A stretch of 64,000 nucleotides of DNA from Saxidomus purpurata (Eukaryota; Mollusca; Bivalvia; Venerida; Veneridae). The notes below the pieces were generated by a model, which did not search any database, was not told the origin of the DNA, and saw nothing but the letters and a program-made list of their open reading frames with translations. Below are positions 1 to 13,500 of the stretch, piece by piece (the first letter of the stretch is position 1; each line of letters begins with the position of its first letter). The translations under genes were made by a program, and so were the position numbers. The DNA lies in assembly GCA_022818135.1 (NCBI GenBank), contig JAFMSR010000014.1, positions 34,777,433-34,841,432 on the forward strand, in the 5' to 3' direction.

Positions 1-3000
1 AAACTTAAAATCTGACAGATGACTAACATTGGACATTTAAGTAGTTTTATCTTATGCCTGGTATGTTGGTTAAAGGCTGTCAAAAACACTGTTAACACAT
101 CACTGGGACAGTGGAAAGGGACATTTACATCAAAGTAGTTTTTCTCTATTTAAAATGAGGTCAAATTTTGACAAACAAATCACATGAAGCATGAAACGTT
201 CAAGGACTGTAACTAAATTTGTAGATTAATTGGTCATATCTGATCACAAGGTTATTCTTCTTGCCTATCCACTATTTTGATCTTTGACATATGAATTATA
301 CATTGACAGGGGCTGGAAAATGTATTGATTCATTTGATATAATTGCGGTTCATTAATACAACAATATTTCCATTAAGTTTCCGAAACAGAAGGAAAAAGG
401 GTCTTACATCGTTGTTTTGTTCAGCTTATCTGTAAACAATACTATGACAACTGTTTCGTAAAAAGTATTTTGAGTGTCGATTTATATCTACCGACTTTCC
501 TCCAGTTTTATTTTGCAGCTACAAAGCTTGCACCAGATAATTAAAATAGCCCATTTGTATGTCAAGCATAAAAAACATATCCTCGTTATATGTATCATGT
601 GACACTGCTACAGAAATCTAGGCTAACCTTCAGTTGTTATTCTCTCGTTGTTTACAAATATTTTTTTTACATTTCATCTCGACAGGCAGTAAAACCTGAA
701 TTATATTACACATGGCACCAGACCCTGCACTGTTCAGTACACACATACATTATAGTGGCTTGTGTAGTTATGATATCCATAAAATGCCATACTGTTTATG
801 GTTCAAGCACATATAGTTTCGCCATAGTCAGCATCAATTTTTTGTGTTAATTTCATATTACTTCTTACAATTGTGAAAAAAGTTAACTGCAGCTGTACAC
901 AGTAGAAACTGGACTCCATGTTTCCTAATAACTGCAGCTTGTCAAATATCAAATCTAACTTATAGGAATTTCCGCCTGTAAAAAACAAAGATGCCCTACT
1001 ATTGTAACATTGAACAATAATAAACAGAAACTGTAAACTAGAGCAGGCAAGCCACATTGTTACATTGGTTATACTTTTTTCAAAAATATATACTTTTCTT
1101 ATTTACATATTCATGACAATTACATCTTGATATACATCTAAGATAACAAGTTTGCCATTTAGTATTTGAAACAACAGATTACCTTAAAGGTAGATGTTCA
1201 TATACAGGAAATAATTTTCTTACTGTGTCCAACATTATCCCTCTAGATTTCTAAAACAGATTAATTTTGTCCACCTCTTAATGTTGACAGTACCATTGTT
1301 CAAACAAGTGCACAATGGCCATTTACAGACTGCACTCATGTGCAGACTATGATTTTTACACTGGTCACAAGGCAACATCACTTCCTGCTAGCAGTTTAAA
1401 GTATTCAAGAATGTATATGAAGTGTATCATCCCTTTGTTATCTTATAAGATGCCTACTAAGTGATTTCAGAGGATGGTAGTATTAATACATGAACATCTT
1501 CCTTCAATATGGTAATCCAATTTTAGATGCTGTGGCTTCCTGGTCACTCCTTTCATATAAATCTGAGTTCATTTAAGAATATACTGGAAAATATCCAAGA
1601 AGTAAAGACAAAACTTAAAACCTTTCAAAATATTGTTACAACAGAAATGTATATATTTCTCATGTTCTTTCCTACTGCAAAACAAGCATATGTTGACCAA
1701 TATGAGAATTTTACAGTTGTGTTTTTGCTATTATATTGTTTTTTGTTGCTTTGAAGGCAGTGTTAGTTATGTCCTGCTGATCTATACGACCATCACCTTT
1801 TAGCAGCATCTCCTCAAAAGATTTTTATTTTTTGTCACACATAAAAATTGCACAACTTCATTCAATACACTAAGAAGTTTTAACATGAGATCATTATTTG
1901 GTAACGTAAAACATACATTATTCCATCATTTCTGTGCCACTACCTCTATTAGTCTCGGAATCAGACACATAACATATCAACCAAGACGTTCTTTCTCCAT
2001 TTATGGCATTTAAACTTTTGGGTGAGGCAGTTAAAAATGGGTCTACTGCCTTTAAGGCTAAATTAATGATGTTATTAGCATTTGAAATAAATGTTATTTC
2101 AATGCCTGATATTCCTTTGTCTCAAAGAATAATGAATGATGTTAAAATGTTTCTCTACCCCACCCACATGGCTTCATTTCTGCATTCACACGGTGGAAAA
2201 TAGGAATAGCTCCTCAGGCAGTTTCCTAAAAATCATGAAATCTGAATACTCTGAAAGTTTCTATTAGCTTTAACATTGATTTCTTATGTAATATTCAACG
2301 AAATAAAACATATGCCACATCGACTTACACTAATAATTATGGTTTTTAACAGTTTTTCTCTTTTTCCCTAAAACAGCTGACCCCTTAGTGCCGAAAGAGA
2401 CAAAGCATATTACATTCAAAGGCACATAGCACCTTGACATACTAAAAGGTCATAATGTGCATCCCTGATTGGAAATATTTCCATTATGAGCAATATAATG
2501 TAGAAGCTTCAAGTAGCCTGAGGAACCAAGTTACAGTATTGTTTTGCTTAGCCCTGTATTGACTTTTATCAACAGAAAATACATGAAGGATATACACTGT
2601 GTGTAATTAACCTATTGTTTTAAAACTCTTAAAAGTTACCAGTTTCATCTCGCCACTGCCGCTTGCTTTTTTCTAGACAGTTCAATCTCAAAAAAAATCT
2701 GTCTATTGCTAATATATACATGTAACTGTTGCCCAGAACAACAGTGTTATTGTTCCAAGCAAAACTGGCCATTGTTTTCTTTCAGTAAGCCAGGACATTA
2801 AAATTATGTACAAACACTGGACATAGACACGCCTTAAAAATGTACAATAAAACATATCTGTATCATTCTATAGTAAAATGTTTTCTTATCTACAGGAGTA
2901 AAAGTAATTATTACATCTGAAGTTAAAAATATGAGGCCTTATGTGATCAACAATTCACTGTGATTCAAATCTAACAAGATCACACTTTTAAATCTCTTAA

Positions 3001-4418
3001 ATATTGCAATGATTCCTTCTTCATAAGAAATATGCCAATAATACTAAGAATACTGGATTTTAACTGCTAAGCTCTTTTTTCCAAGATAAGAAAACACGGC
3101 CTCAAATTATATCTCTGTTAACCCCACCCTTGTACAGAAAACATACCTATCATGATGCAAAAGGTGCTTATTGTAATAAACCTTCTCTTTTTTCCTCAAT
3201 CATATTTTTGTAAACTTAAACAGTTCATTTACTGGCTTCTACAAGTAAAATCTTTTAATCTCATTCACCTCCTGCTATTTACAACTTACTTACACATTAA
3301 ATATCTCAGTGAAATATATTTTTAACCTTCTTTTCTGAAGTAAAAAAAATTCAGCAATTTCAAAGTGCACAATTTAAGTACTCTCTGTGAATTTTAGTCA
3401 TTCTTTGCCAATTACAAAACTTGAACTACTATTAACAATATACAATCCTACTATTTCTGACCCGAAGCGGATATCCTCAAAGTGATATGAACTCAAACCT
3501 TTAAGGTATGGTTACGATTACTTTCGTTTCAAAGCACAAGTTATTCAGCACAAAGTAAGTGTATTTAAGATGTTTTAAGTATAACCAATTAAAAATTTGT
3601 CATAAGTCTAACCTCCTGAAAAGGTTGATAACTAAAATGGTAAGATTGTGGTTTTAATTACATGACAAATTTCTTAAGTAAGTCATGCTTCAGCATCAAT
3701 AACACAATAATCAATGAGACAGAAAATATATTGGCAAAATTTGAGTTTTAAATATTTCCTTCTTCTTTAGTCCTTGAGGTTCCTACAGCTGCCTTGATGA
3801 AACATAAGTTATCATCCAATAAATTATTGTAAAGTTAACATGCAAGCCAAAAAAAAAAAAATCAAAACTTTAGAGTAAAATATAGTAGTCATAAAAAAAT
3901 CCATTTCCTGTGTTATTGTTTGATTAAGTTCTACATTCCTAATAATGTTTGGCAAATTTTCCAAGGACTGAATTCTAAGTTGTTTGATGAGCACTTGCAG
4001 CCTTGCATTGTCTAGAAGGTTCATTTCATCTTTGAAGAAAATTAATCCAGAATTTTTCAGCTATCCACACCATATACATGTACTATTTTTTTTCCAGTTA
4101 GTCAGTTATAAACATTAGACATGAGGTTTCGTATTCATAAAACAGTCAATAATAATCACACAAAATATGTCAGTAATCATACAATAATGTATACACAAAG
4201 AAAATTCCAATTGTTTATAATAACAGTTATACAAGTTTCTGTGTTATCTTTTCAAGAATGTTTGACTGTATGCATACAAAGTTGCGTATAGTTGGGGAAG
4301 GACACTTCCCACCGACCAGATCTTAATCACACAAAATAACAAGTCCACATTTAACAACAATTATTCTACTGTGAACCTCACTGGGACAGTATCTACCTTC
4401 CCGGTTCATCTCCATGTT
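1..4418 (-). other. Probable MXD 3' UTR and downstream flank, no coding exon seen
   Basis: This is AT-rich sequence left of the MXD stop codon. Candidate minus-strand AATAAA signals are visible as TTTATT around 1824 and at 507-512, but none can be chosen from sequence alone. Open frames here are short and lack family features. The 3' UTR length is therefore unknown. Confidence 0.4.
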
Positions 4419-4558
4419 TCAAAGAGACTCGGAGTATGAACTGTGTAACCTAATTCTCTTTGGTGAGATCGGGAAAAAATCACTAGATGCGCTCTCGACA
4501 CTGCTGTGGTCATCGGTGTCGCTAGTACCACTGCCATAACCAATGATGTCTATCTCAT
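4419..4558 (-). CDS. MXD: MXD coding exon 6 (acidic patch, C-terminus, stop)
   Basis: The TTTCAG acceptor is at 4559-4564. The exon completes an Asp codon and reads [46 protein letters not shown] and TGA (4421-4419). The acidic EIDI motif and the KRIRL tail parallel EIDVDVE and SIKRIKL of vertebrate MXD1. It is separated from exon 5 by a 9.4-kb intron. Confidence 0.93.
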
Positions 4559-7500
4559 CTGAAAGCATAAAGGAAAGAGATGGCATTGTTGCAAATGAAC
4601 AAACAGCTCACAAAACAATAATATCTAGTATAAAGAATGCTGACACTATCCTTAAGCTTTACACTGCTCAATTTCTGAAATGTGCAAGTCCAATTCTCAA
4701 TTTGGACAGCACAATTTGTGCAAGGTGAGCTAAAAAAAAGTTGAAAGCCAGCCAGACACACATACTAAAAATTGGCAGTTTAATGTGTGGCTATTTTTGT
4801 TCTCTCTGTTCTTTTTAGCCACATAAACCAAAATTAACCACATATCCAAAATGGAATGAAAGATATCAAAGGGAATTTACTGTCACCTATTGTTGCCAAA
4901 GCCACTTAACCCCCTACTTTTGTGCTTGGACGTTGCAACTTTAATATGCCAACCTTTGGGGGCATAACAATGCATTCTAGAACTCAATGCACAAGCCATG
5001 TTTCTTCCAGCAAAGCAAAATTAGCACTGCAACTAAGCAGGATGCAGTTGCTTGTCTTTATCTTGCATGGTACCCTTTGCCAAAACTGTACACAGAGTAT
5101 AAATTGGATTTAAGTAGGTAATTAGTGCACTTAGGCTAGCTGATCAACTAATCAACCAAGGTTTGGCCCAGCACCAGCCAATAGAATAACTATCTTAAGG
5201 ACAGTTTAAAAGCTTTTTTGAACAGTACAAAAATTCTTTTAAATTAAGACTTAACAATCATAATCCTTTTCAAACTGATTAACAATTGACCTTAATTCCC
5301 TGTAAACCTACTGCAAAATGTAAATAAGATTTATTTTGGTTATGCAAATTTACATGTTACTATGTTAGGAGTGTATTTTAAGAGAAGTGTATTTTAAGCT
5401 CGCAACAAAACACTTTAGATGACAAGCGAGGTCACTGGATGTCAAGATAAACCCATCTATTTTAACTGCATCAACCAGCAATAATGAAAAGTTTACAAAC
5501 ATGAAAAGATGAGCTCTCTCTCTCTCTATCTCTACTTTTTAAAACCTTCAAAACATCTGAATATATTCTTGGCAATCACCTCTGTTTTTTATTGTTTTTT
5601 CAGGTCATAAAATCAAAAGATAGTGTAGAGAGATAAGCCCAGTTTCAGGTTATGCCTAGTGAGAAAAATCAGCTTGTATAATCTGCAATTTTTTAGGAGA
5701 TTGAGTTTTTCCCCCTCCAGGTTAGTAACACAAGATTTTTCCACAAAGCAATTTTTCCTGACCTTGAGACTAATCACAGAAAAGTTTGCACTCACATAAA
5801 AACAACAACTTGATGACTATCATAGGACTCATCAAGTTCCATCTTTTCAGCAGAAGGGCTGCACAGCAACTCTTTTCAAAGATACTGATGCAGCTGTCAT
5901 TTCAGACCATGCTCCCGGGCACCTGTTAACATCATGCATCTTGTAATGTGCTTATAAAAAATCCAAATTTTTTAATACATGTCAGTATTGAAACAGACAA
6001 GTTCAATACTGACAAGTGCAGATTCAGCAAATTTTAGGGTTCTCAACTGAAATCTCTGGAATTCTGCTTTTTCTAGATTCTAATTACATGTCCCATAACT
6101 TTGTTATCTGAATGAATTTCAAAGACCATTTCAAATGGTTGTGTCAAGGTAAGTGCATTTATTAAAAACATTGCAAATTCTCCAGCAAAGATGTACAAGT
6201 TTCATCATCATTTGCAGCTTTATTTAAGATATCAAAAATATGTCCCTGTATCTTGTTGTTGAATAAAATACTGTCTGGAGTTCAGATGCCTAGTAAATAA
6301 ATCACGAGTGTGTAGCATGAGTTATTTAATTTTTCACATTCGAAAGATTGACTGTATTTTATTTAAACCTTAAATCTTGGAACTGCACAAAGCAAGTACT
6401 TTCTGTCAAAACCCTGCACCCTTACTAACCCTCCACTATCTTTTCTTTATCTTTACATAAATAAAAGAAACAAGCCATTTCATATTATGTGAACAATAGT
6501 TCAAATAATTATTCTGATAAAAATTTGTATAATTATGCTAATGTGTGTAATTCTGATCTTTTTAATGTGCACCCATTGGACAAAATAGCAATAAGGAAAT
6601 TTGAATAATTCAAAATTACGTACACAATGACTAGCCAACAATTAACTGATCTATATCTCATGGTGGTTGTACATGTATGCTATTACAAACAAAATTTAAT
6701 TACTGAACTATTAGTATAGCCTAGTCAAACTTTAAAGTCCATTACCAAGACCATATCGAATTTTTGTTTTAAATCTGAAATTGTTATGGGTGTCTTCTTT
6801 GAAGGAAAAATATGACATACTGCATCGAATGTGACAATATTGTGTTGAAAAATTAAGTTTAACAAAAGAATTAATAAATTATATTTTGCCTTTTCAAAAA
6901 CAAAAGTAGGTTTTCCAGTTTTCAAATATCTCTGTAATTTTCCGTAAGTCTCCCAGAAAGAGGCAGAAAATAGGTTGTACATGAATTAGCATGCCCATTT
7001 TGAATTTCATTTGAAAGAACTTTACTTCCAATGATGTGCAACGCATATATCTGACTGTTTACAACATGCAATAAAGCGAAAGTAGGACAAAAAGACCCAT
7101 CAGGTCATTCTAAGGGAATACAAAAACACTCGTACTTCTGCAGCAGTATTTCAAACAGGGAAGTACTACATGGCTATTGTAAAGTTTTAGAAGCCAGTTT
7201 CAAATTATATTTCCCTGCTACAATTCCAGATTTAAAAGAAAATTCGATTTGGTGTTAGTAATGGACCTTTAATTTGTTCATTAAGTCTATATAGAGGAAC
7301 CCTCTCTCATTAATTATACCATCCCATCCTGCTCTCTATTATAAGAGTTCATGCAGAATGCTGTAATAGGGTTTTAGAGTAGCAAAGATAGATATATTCT
7401 AATTAATTTTAATACACTTTCTGTTTAAACAAGAATAAAATTCTGTTGACTCTCTTATGTATAAAATAGAAAATTGTAATCATAAAGAATGTCAAAAGCC

Positions 7501-10500
7501 TCTATGGTAATTTAATTGTTTGAAATCCCTGGACACTATTGCTAAATTTCAAATAACTCCTATCAGTCACTTCATTTCACCAAAGCTTCTAAGTTCAACA
7601 AGAGCCATAATTTGTAATTTATTCAGTCAACAGTCATCTAGTTTGATGTTTCAAATGAATTTCAGCAATGGTAATTAACTTAAATAAATGCTTAGAAAGT
7701 AGGTTGCACATAAAACTGTAACAAAATTCAGCTTGCATGCAAAACTTATACAATGTACCAAACTTTTTAAGTTAAAAAAGGGCCACAGTTTGTAATTCAG
7801 TCTGGACTTATTTAACCATATTGTTTGATACCCCAAAGACTATATTGAAGTTTTCAATCCAGTGAGTGTTTACAAAGATATGTGCAAGATAGTAACTTTA
7901 AACCAAAGCTGCAATGCGACACCAATGGATAGTGATTGTTATGGCCTTCCTTATTTTTCAAATAGTCAAGCAAAAAAAATAATGATTATAACATTACCAC
8001 ATTTTACAAGGTTTTATATTTAAAAACACCAAAAAAATATGCTTCTTCTGCAAAAAATGTATTGTCAAAACACTGTTGTGAATGATAACACAGACATGAC
8101 CCCTGGCTAAATATATGCACTTATACATTCTTTTATCTCAATCACTGCCCATTTAGAAGGCCATAAAATTTATCTATGGGAAATTACTGTTCTACCCGGA
8201 GAGTCACATGTATATGCTAAAAACTTGCCCATTCTTATAAGTACAAGTGCAACAAAATTTCAATGTTAAAAGTTGTTTACAGAATACAGAAGTTCAAGTT
8301 ATCTGAAATAAAAACTACACTCAGGAATGCTAAAGGCTTAAAACTACTCTTTTGAAACACATAAATGCCCTCGCTTGAATGACTATGCCAAATAGGCACA
8401 TGCTTTTAAAACACATCTAGGTCAGTTTTACTGACAAAAACCTTGCAAAGACTTGATAAGTATGTTAGATGATTACAGTTAGAATAATTCTTTCATGTAC
8501 AACATGTTAAAAAGGATCTGGGGATTTTTTGTTTGTTTATAACAAAATCCATACAGGTGCTACCAAGACTACTTAAGCTTTAATTCATTTTACAGTTATG
8601 AACATGTTAATCTTTACACCTGATTGCCATATAAACTTGACCCCCAAGACACTGGCCAGTGCTGTAATACCAAACCACAATCAAATCATCTACTCTGGAA
8701 TGCAACTCCATTTCCCCATTGATAAATTTAGTAAGCATGTTTGTTTACTCTCACCTAATTTTTGACCAATAAGAAAAGGTTTTCAGAAAGTACACTTTTC
8801 TCTGATGCCTGTTTACTCCAAAATGTAGCTCATAACAGTTTACAAGATACCATAATCTAATAAGAAGCATTTTGAACAACAACAAAAATAGGACTTCCCA
8901 GGGTGTGTTGTGTTTTCCTACCATTAGGTATATTCAGATCCAGAACTGTCATAGATACAGTTTGAACAAAGATATAAGATTCAGCTGTATGTCCGGTCCA
9001 TTAAGAAAATGCCTTTCATAGGAGAAATATTATTGTTTATATCCCCACTGACCTTTCTGATCAATAATGTTACCATAGTTTGATTCAACACTTGGAAATA
9101 TTTGATATCTTAGGGTTATATACATTGCATTGATTTTGTATGGCTTGCAGTTTACAAAAAAAAAGGAATTTTAGCTGCAATGTTTTTCTGTGTTCTTCAT
9201 TTAGCAATTTAGCTTTAAATAAGATTACTATAAATAGAACATGGCCTTTCAAATTATTTTTTTTTTGTACTTGCAGATTGACAGGTAAAGTCAATACTTT
9301 ATTATTGATCAGTAAGGACCCACACTTCAGAATGCACTCTCTATTTGAACACATGCCAATTATGATAGGTAAATTACGCCAGCGTTATATTTATAAATGA
9401 TATTTTAGCTCATGATTTACCTTTAAAGAAACAAGTGATGTCAGCATTACTTTTATATGAACCAAGTACTTACTTATCAGTATTTTTGTACCTATATAAT
9501 GTATTTGATAATCTATATACATCTGTTACATTTAATATATCTCATCAAAATTTATCAGACAGCTGTCCCCACAAGGGTTTCATATTACATATTTCACATG
9601 TCTATATCAATTACATAGTCCCTTGGATACCTGTTCATCATTTGTAATTGACACATGACCTTGTCAAACTGAGGTTAAAGGTTGTATGAATCTTGCAAAC
9701 ATGCCAGCTACAAAATTCTTCAAAGTCCAGTTAGGCCTAATTTTTGTTTCATTCCCCTCCCCCATTTCCTTTCCAAATGCCAAAGTTCTGCATTTCAGTC
9801 CTGACTTTATAACACAAACAATCTAAATCTAACAGAAGAAACATCCTTCATGTTATTGTTGGAAATCTAACATACAATGTCATATGGAATTAAAACTGGA
9901 GCTTTATATTGACACATGATTTGGCAATAATGACTGCCACTGCCTTCATACAGTCACTATTCCTTCAAATCTTTAATATAGAGAAAGAATCAATACATCT
10001 TGCTTTTCTGAGCTTTATGTTCAGGTGATTATAAAATTTTCACTATAACCTTCCCTACCATAGGAAATTGCAGACCTGCAAACATCAAAGTTTGACAATT
10101 TTTATAAAATTCTAAGAGACTAAGTTATATGCTTATACACTCTGCAGCATGAAATATCTAAAAGCTGAATGGCGGCCCATGTGAAAACTGAACATTGTCA
10201 TGATTTGAAGCCTGGTAAAAACAAAATAGATTTGAAAGAAAACATCAAAACCTCATCCAAAAACCTGATTTCTGAACAAAAGCTCTTTAAAATGAGCAGG
10301 TCATAAGCTTGCAGACACCATGAACTAACAAGTTGGCTACCTAATCATTTTCAAAATACCAATGCAACCTCAAACTTGAGATCTCATGTAGCATTGTAAT
10401 AAATTTAGATACTAGTAAACACAGGGAATCCATTAACCTGGAATATAGTCTATTTTGAAACCTTGCCAAAATGCTATAGTCTGTTTCATCAAAGATTAGA

Positions 10501-13500
10501 AAGGTTGTTTCAGTGATAAAATCAAGGACTGACCTGTGTGCTTTGGTTCGGGCAACATGTATCTTATCACAAACTGTCATAATAACTAACTGCATGATAC
10601 AGAAGCCTTTAATGCATTCCTGTCTTATATATCCAATTAGTATACATGCAGCTTTACATTACTGTGCTTATTCTCTAATATTACCTAATGATCCATAACT
10701 CAGATCTGACATATTATCTACACTAATATCTGATGTATAGAGAACTAATGAAGAATCAGAATGTGAATACCTACCCACTGATAACAAACTAATCAGGTCT
10801 TGATCTATGTTTGTTGCCCATGATATGGCCAACCTGTCTTATCAAATTATACTTGTAGTCTTTCTAGGGGCCACAATATTTACAATGGAGCTTCAAATAA
10901 ACATTTTTTAGCACAAGTCTGTTAAAATGTACAGTTGGTTGACATAATCTCAGATTACAACTTTATGTGTACAATATATTTTATCCTCACAAAAGCATAT
11001 TTATTAAATAACTCTGTATCAACTTTACCAAACTGATGTATTTACGAATTTAAATGAAAAAAACACACAAAATGTTTATATCGTAACTGTAAGTGGCCAT
11101 GCTTTATATATAAGATACAAACATAAATACAGGAGTAGGGTAAATTTTGTATATGTATATCTTTAACAGTTTTTCAGCTCTTCTGGTAAAGTATTTTCTG
11201 ATATATGAGCCCAACTTTTACAGTGCAGTTGAGAAACATTCTTTACTCGTAATTTTGAACCTGGCACTTTAACTGTATGCTGTTATCTAAAAGTTTGTGC
11301 AGGAAACTGTTAAATGTTTAACTGGAGTAAATGCACAAATTTTATATACATTGTTTAATTTGTGAAAAAAAAAAAAATTCTAAAGCTCTTTTCAAAAGCT
11401 AGATTCCCCATTTGGAATCACGTTTTAAAATACCTATTCCAACTTTTTAAAAATACATAAACAGTTCCATGTAACTGTACACGTCTCCAAAATCAGTGTC
11501 AAGGTCATGAAAATATTGACATCCTATTTATACTGTCTAGATAACACATAAGAACACCTCATCTATTTGTACAAGGTGGCTATGACGTAAGATTTTATAG
11601 GCGGAAGATTTTACCGCAGAAGTTTTTTGTTATGAAAACAATCACTGTTGCCTTTTTGCCAAAACGACAAAGCATGCTAGAAGTCAGCATTATTCCTTTT
11701 CTTAAAGAAGTTTTTGAAAATAGATAGAGTATGTTTACCAAGGCAATTCCTGTCTTATTTATTAATGTTGGGTCGTCCAGGATCATTCACTGTTTTTCTG
11801 ACTGTGATCGAAATATGACCCAGTCAAACAATTAAATCAATGCAGCGTTTTTCATCATTTTTCAATTAATTATCAATCTTTGCTCCACCCACAATAAGGC
11901 AGTACCATGCCACTGATTGGTGATTATGCAAGCATTTAGCTATTTTAACAGCCATGAACGAAAAAAATGTTGTGTATAAAACACGGGACTGGCACTTCTA
12001 AATCTGGGCAACAATGTTCCAACCACAAATAGACATGACCTGGCAACTTAAGTGCACAGGAGATAACTTCTTTTTCAAGATTCAGTTGGAAAACCTGAAA
12101 AGATTTTACATGCTTTTCTAAATTGGTAAATGACATAATCATGTGATGTAACCATAAGTCTAATCTGGATGTTTGACGTGAGGCTCTTAAAATATCAACA
12201 ATTCTATGAAATGTCTTGAGTAGCGGCCTTGTAATGACACTAGTACTGGTGCTCTTTATAGGAAGTGGACTCGAGAGTGACTCAGTAAGGTTCAAGCTTT
12301 CTACACAATCGAGCTAAAATAAATATGTATAAACTAAACAAATGAAAAACCTGCTTAAATCCCTTTATACCTAGAGGTTGAAAAAAAAGAACCTATTTGT
12401 CATGCCTGCCTCCTTTTTTAAATTTCTTAGCTACAATACCCTGCCACTGTTTACTGTCTATGAACTTCAGTGTGAGTGGTGGGATGGGGGGGGATCGCAT
12501 CAAAACAAACCCTGAACAGGAGTAAACCAACACTCTGAGAAAAACCCTTCAATAATCATCAATTACTGTTCGCTTTTTTTATCAATAAATTGATAGAATA
12601 CAGCAACAGCCCAGAAACAAAATTAGAACTAGCTATAATTATACTGCAGTGGCAGCCTCCAATAACCAGGCAGTATGTGGAACAAGCTCACATACATAAA
12701 CAGCTGATCAGCTGAAAAGTTTGCTAGTGTAATGTAATGTTCACTGGAGCTGATTTTGTTATCTGTCTGCACTGCTTGTTGGACTTATGGTCTGCCTTTG
12801 AGGCTGGTGTTACTACTGTTTATAAAGCTCGCTGGCACATCTGCCCAATTTGATCATGATCTACATTTTGCTAGTTGTTTACATAGAGCTAACTCTAGAA
12901 CAAACAATATTGAAAGATGAGCCAGTCCATTTTCAAAAATTTAGCTTTAGCCGGGTATGTGTAAAACGGCCCAAATTCTGGTGCTATCGTTCAAAATCTA
13001 ACAATGAAATCTGATGTGTAAATTACTATCAGTTCCTGACAATTATAGCATTAAACCATTTCCAAGAATTCAAATGATCTTCAAAAACTGTTAACAATTT
13101 TCATATCAGTTCTTGACAATAATATTTATCTGTATATTTCCCAGACTTCATCTTAACCGTTTATCTTCTAAAACTATTATCTAAAAGTTCCTTCATCTAT
13201 GTAATTCAATTGACAGTGTCAGCATTCTTCCTGGAAACATATCTAATGATTTTATATCAAAATTTTAATGCATGTACCATATAATAATTGTATGATCTTT
13301 TGCTAATGTAGTCACATCAGGAAAATAATGAAGTCACAAGAGCTGTCCCTCATAAGTGACGAATGCGCCCAAAGTGGTGACTCACAGTCTGTAGCCTTGA
13401 CCTTAAAGATGTAGACCTGGTACTTGCACAAAACACTTTATCACCATGTGCTGGGCATTTTGTGCCCATTCATTTTAGAATCCTTCAATGTTGAACAGAG

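Noticed and set aside
1752..1833. Minus-strand segment reading KSFEEMLLKGDGRIDQQDI, like part of an EF-hand
   Set aside because: Only one loop-like stretch, no convincing splice sites, and it lies in the probable MXD 3' UTR; likely chance.
11945..12295. 116-codon minus-strand frame in MXD intron 5
   Set aside because: No recognisable motif and no need for an extra exon, because exons 5 and 6 join in phase to the expected protein.
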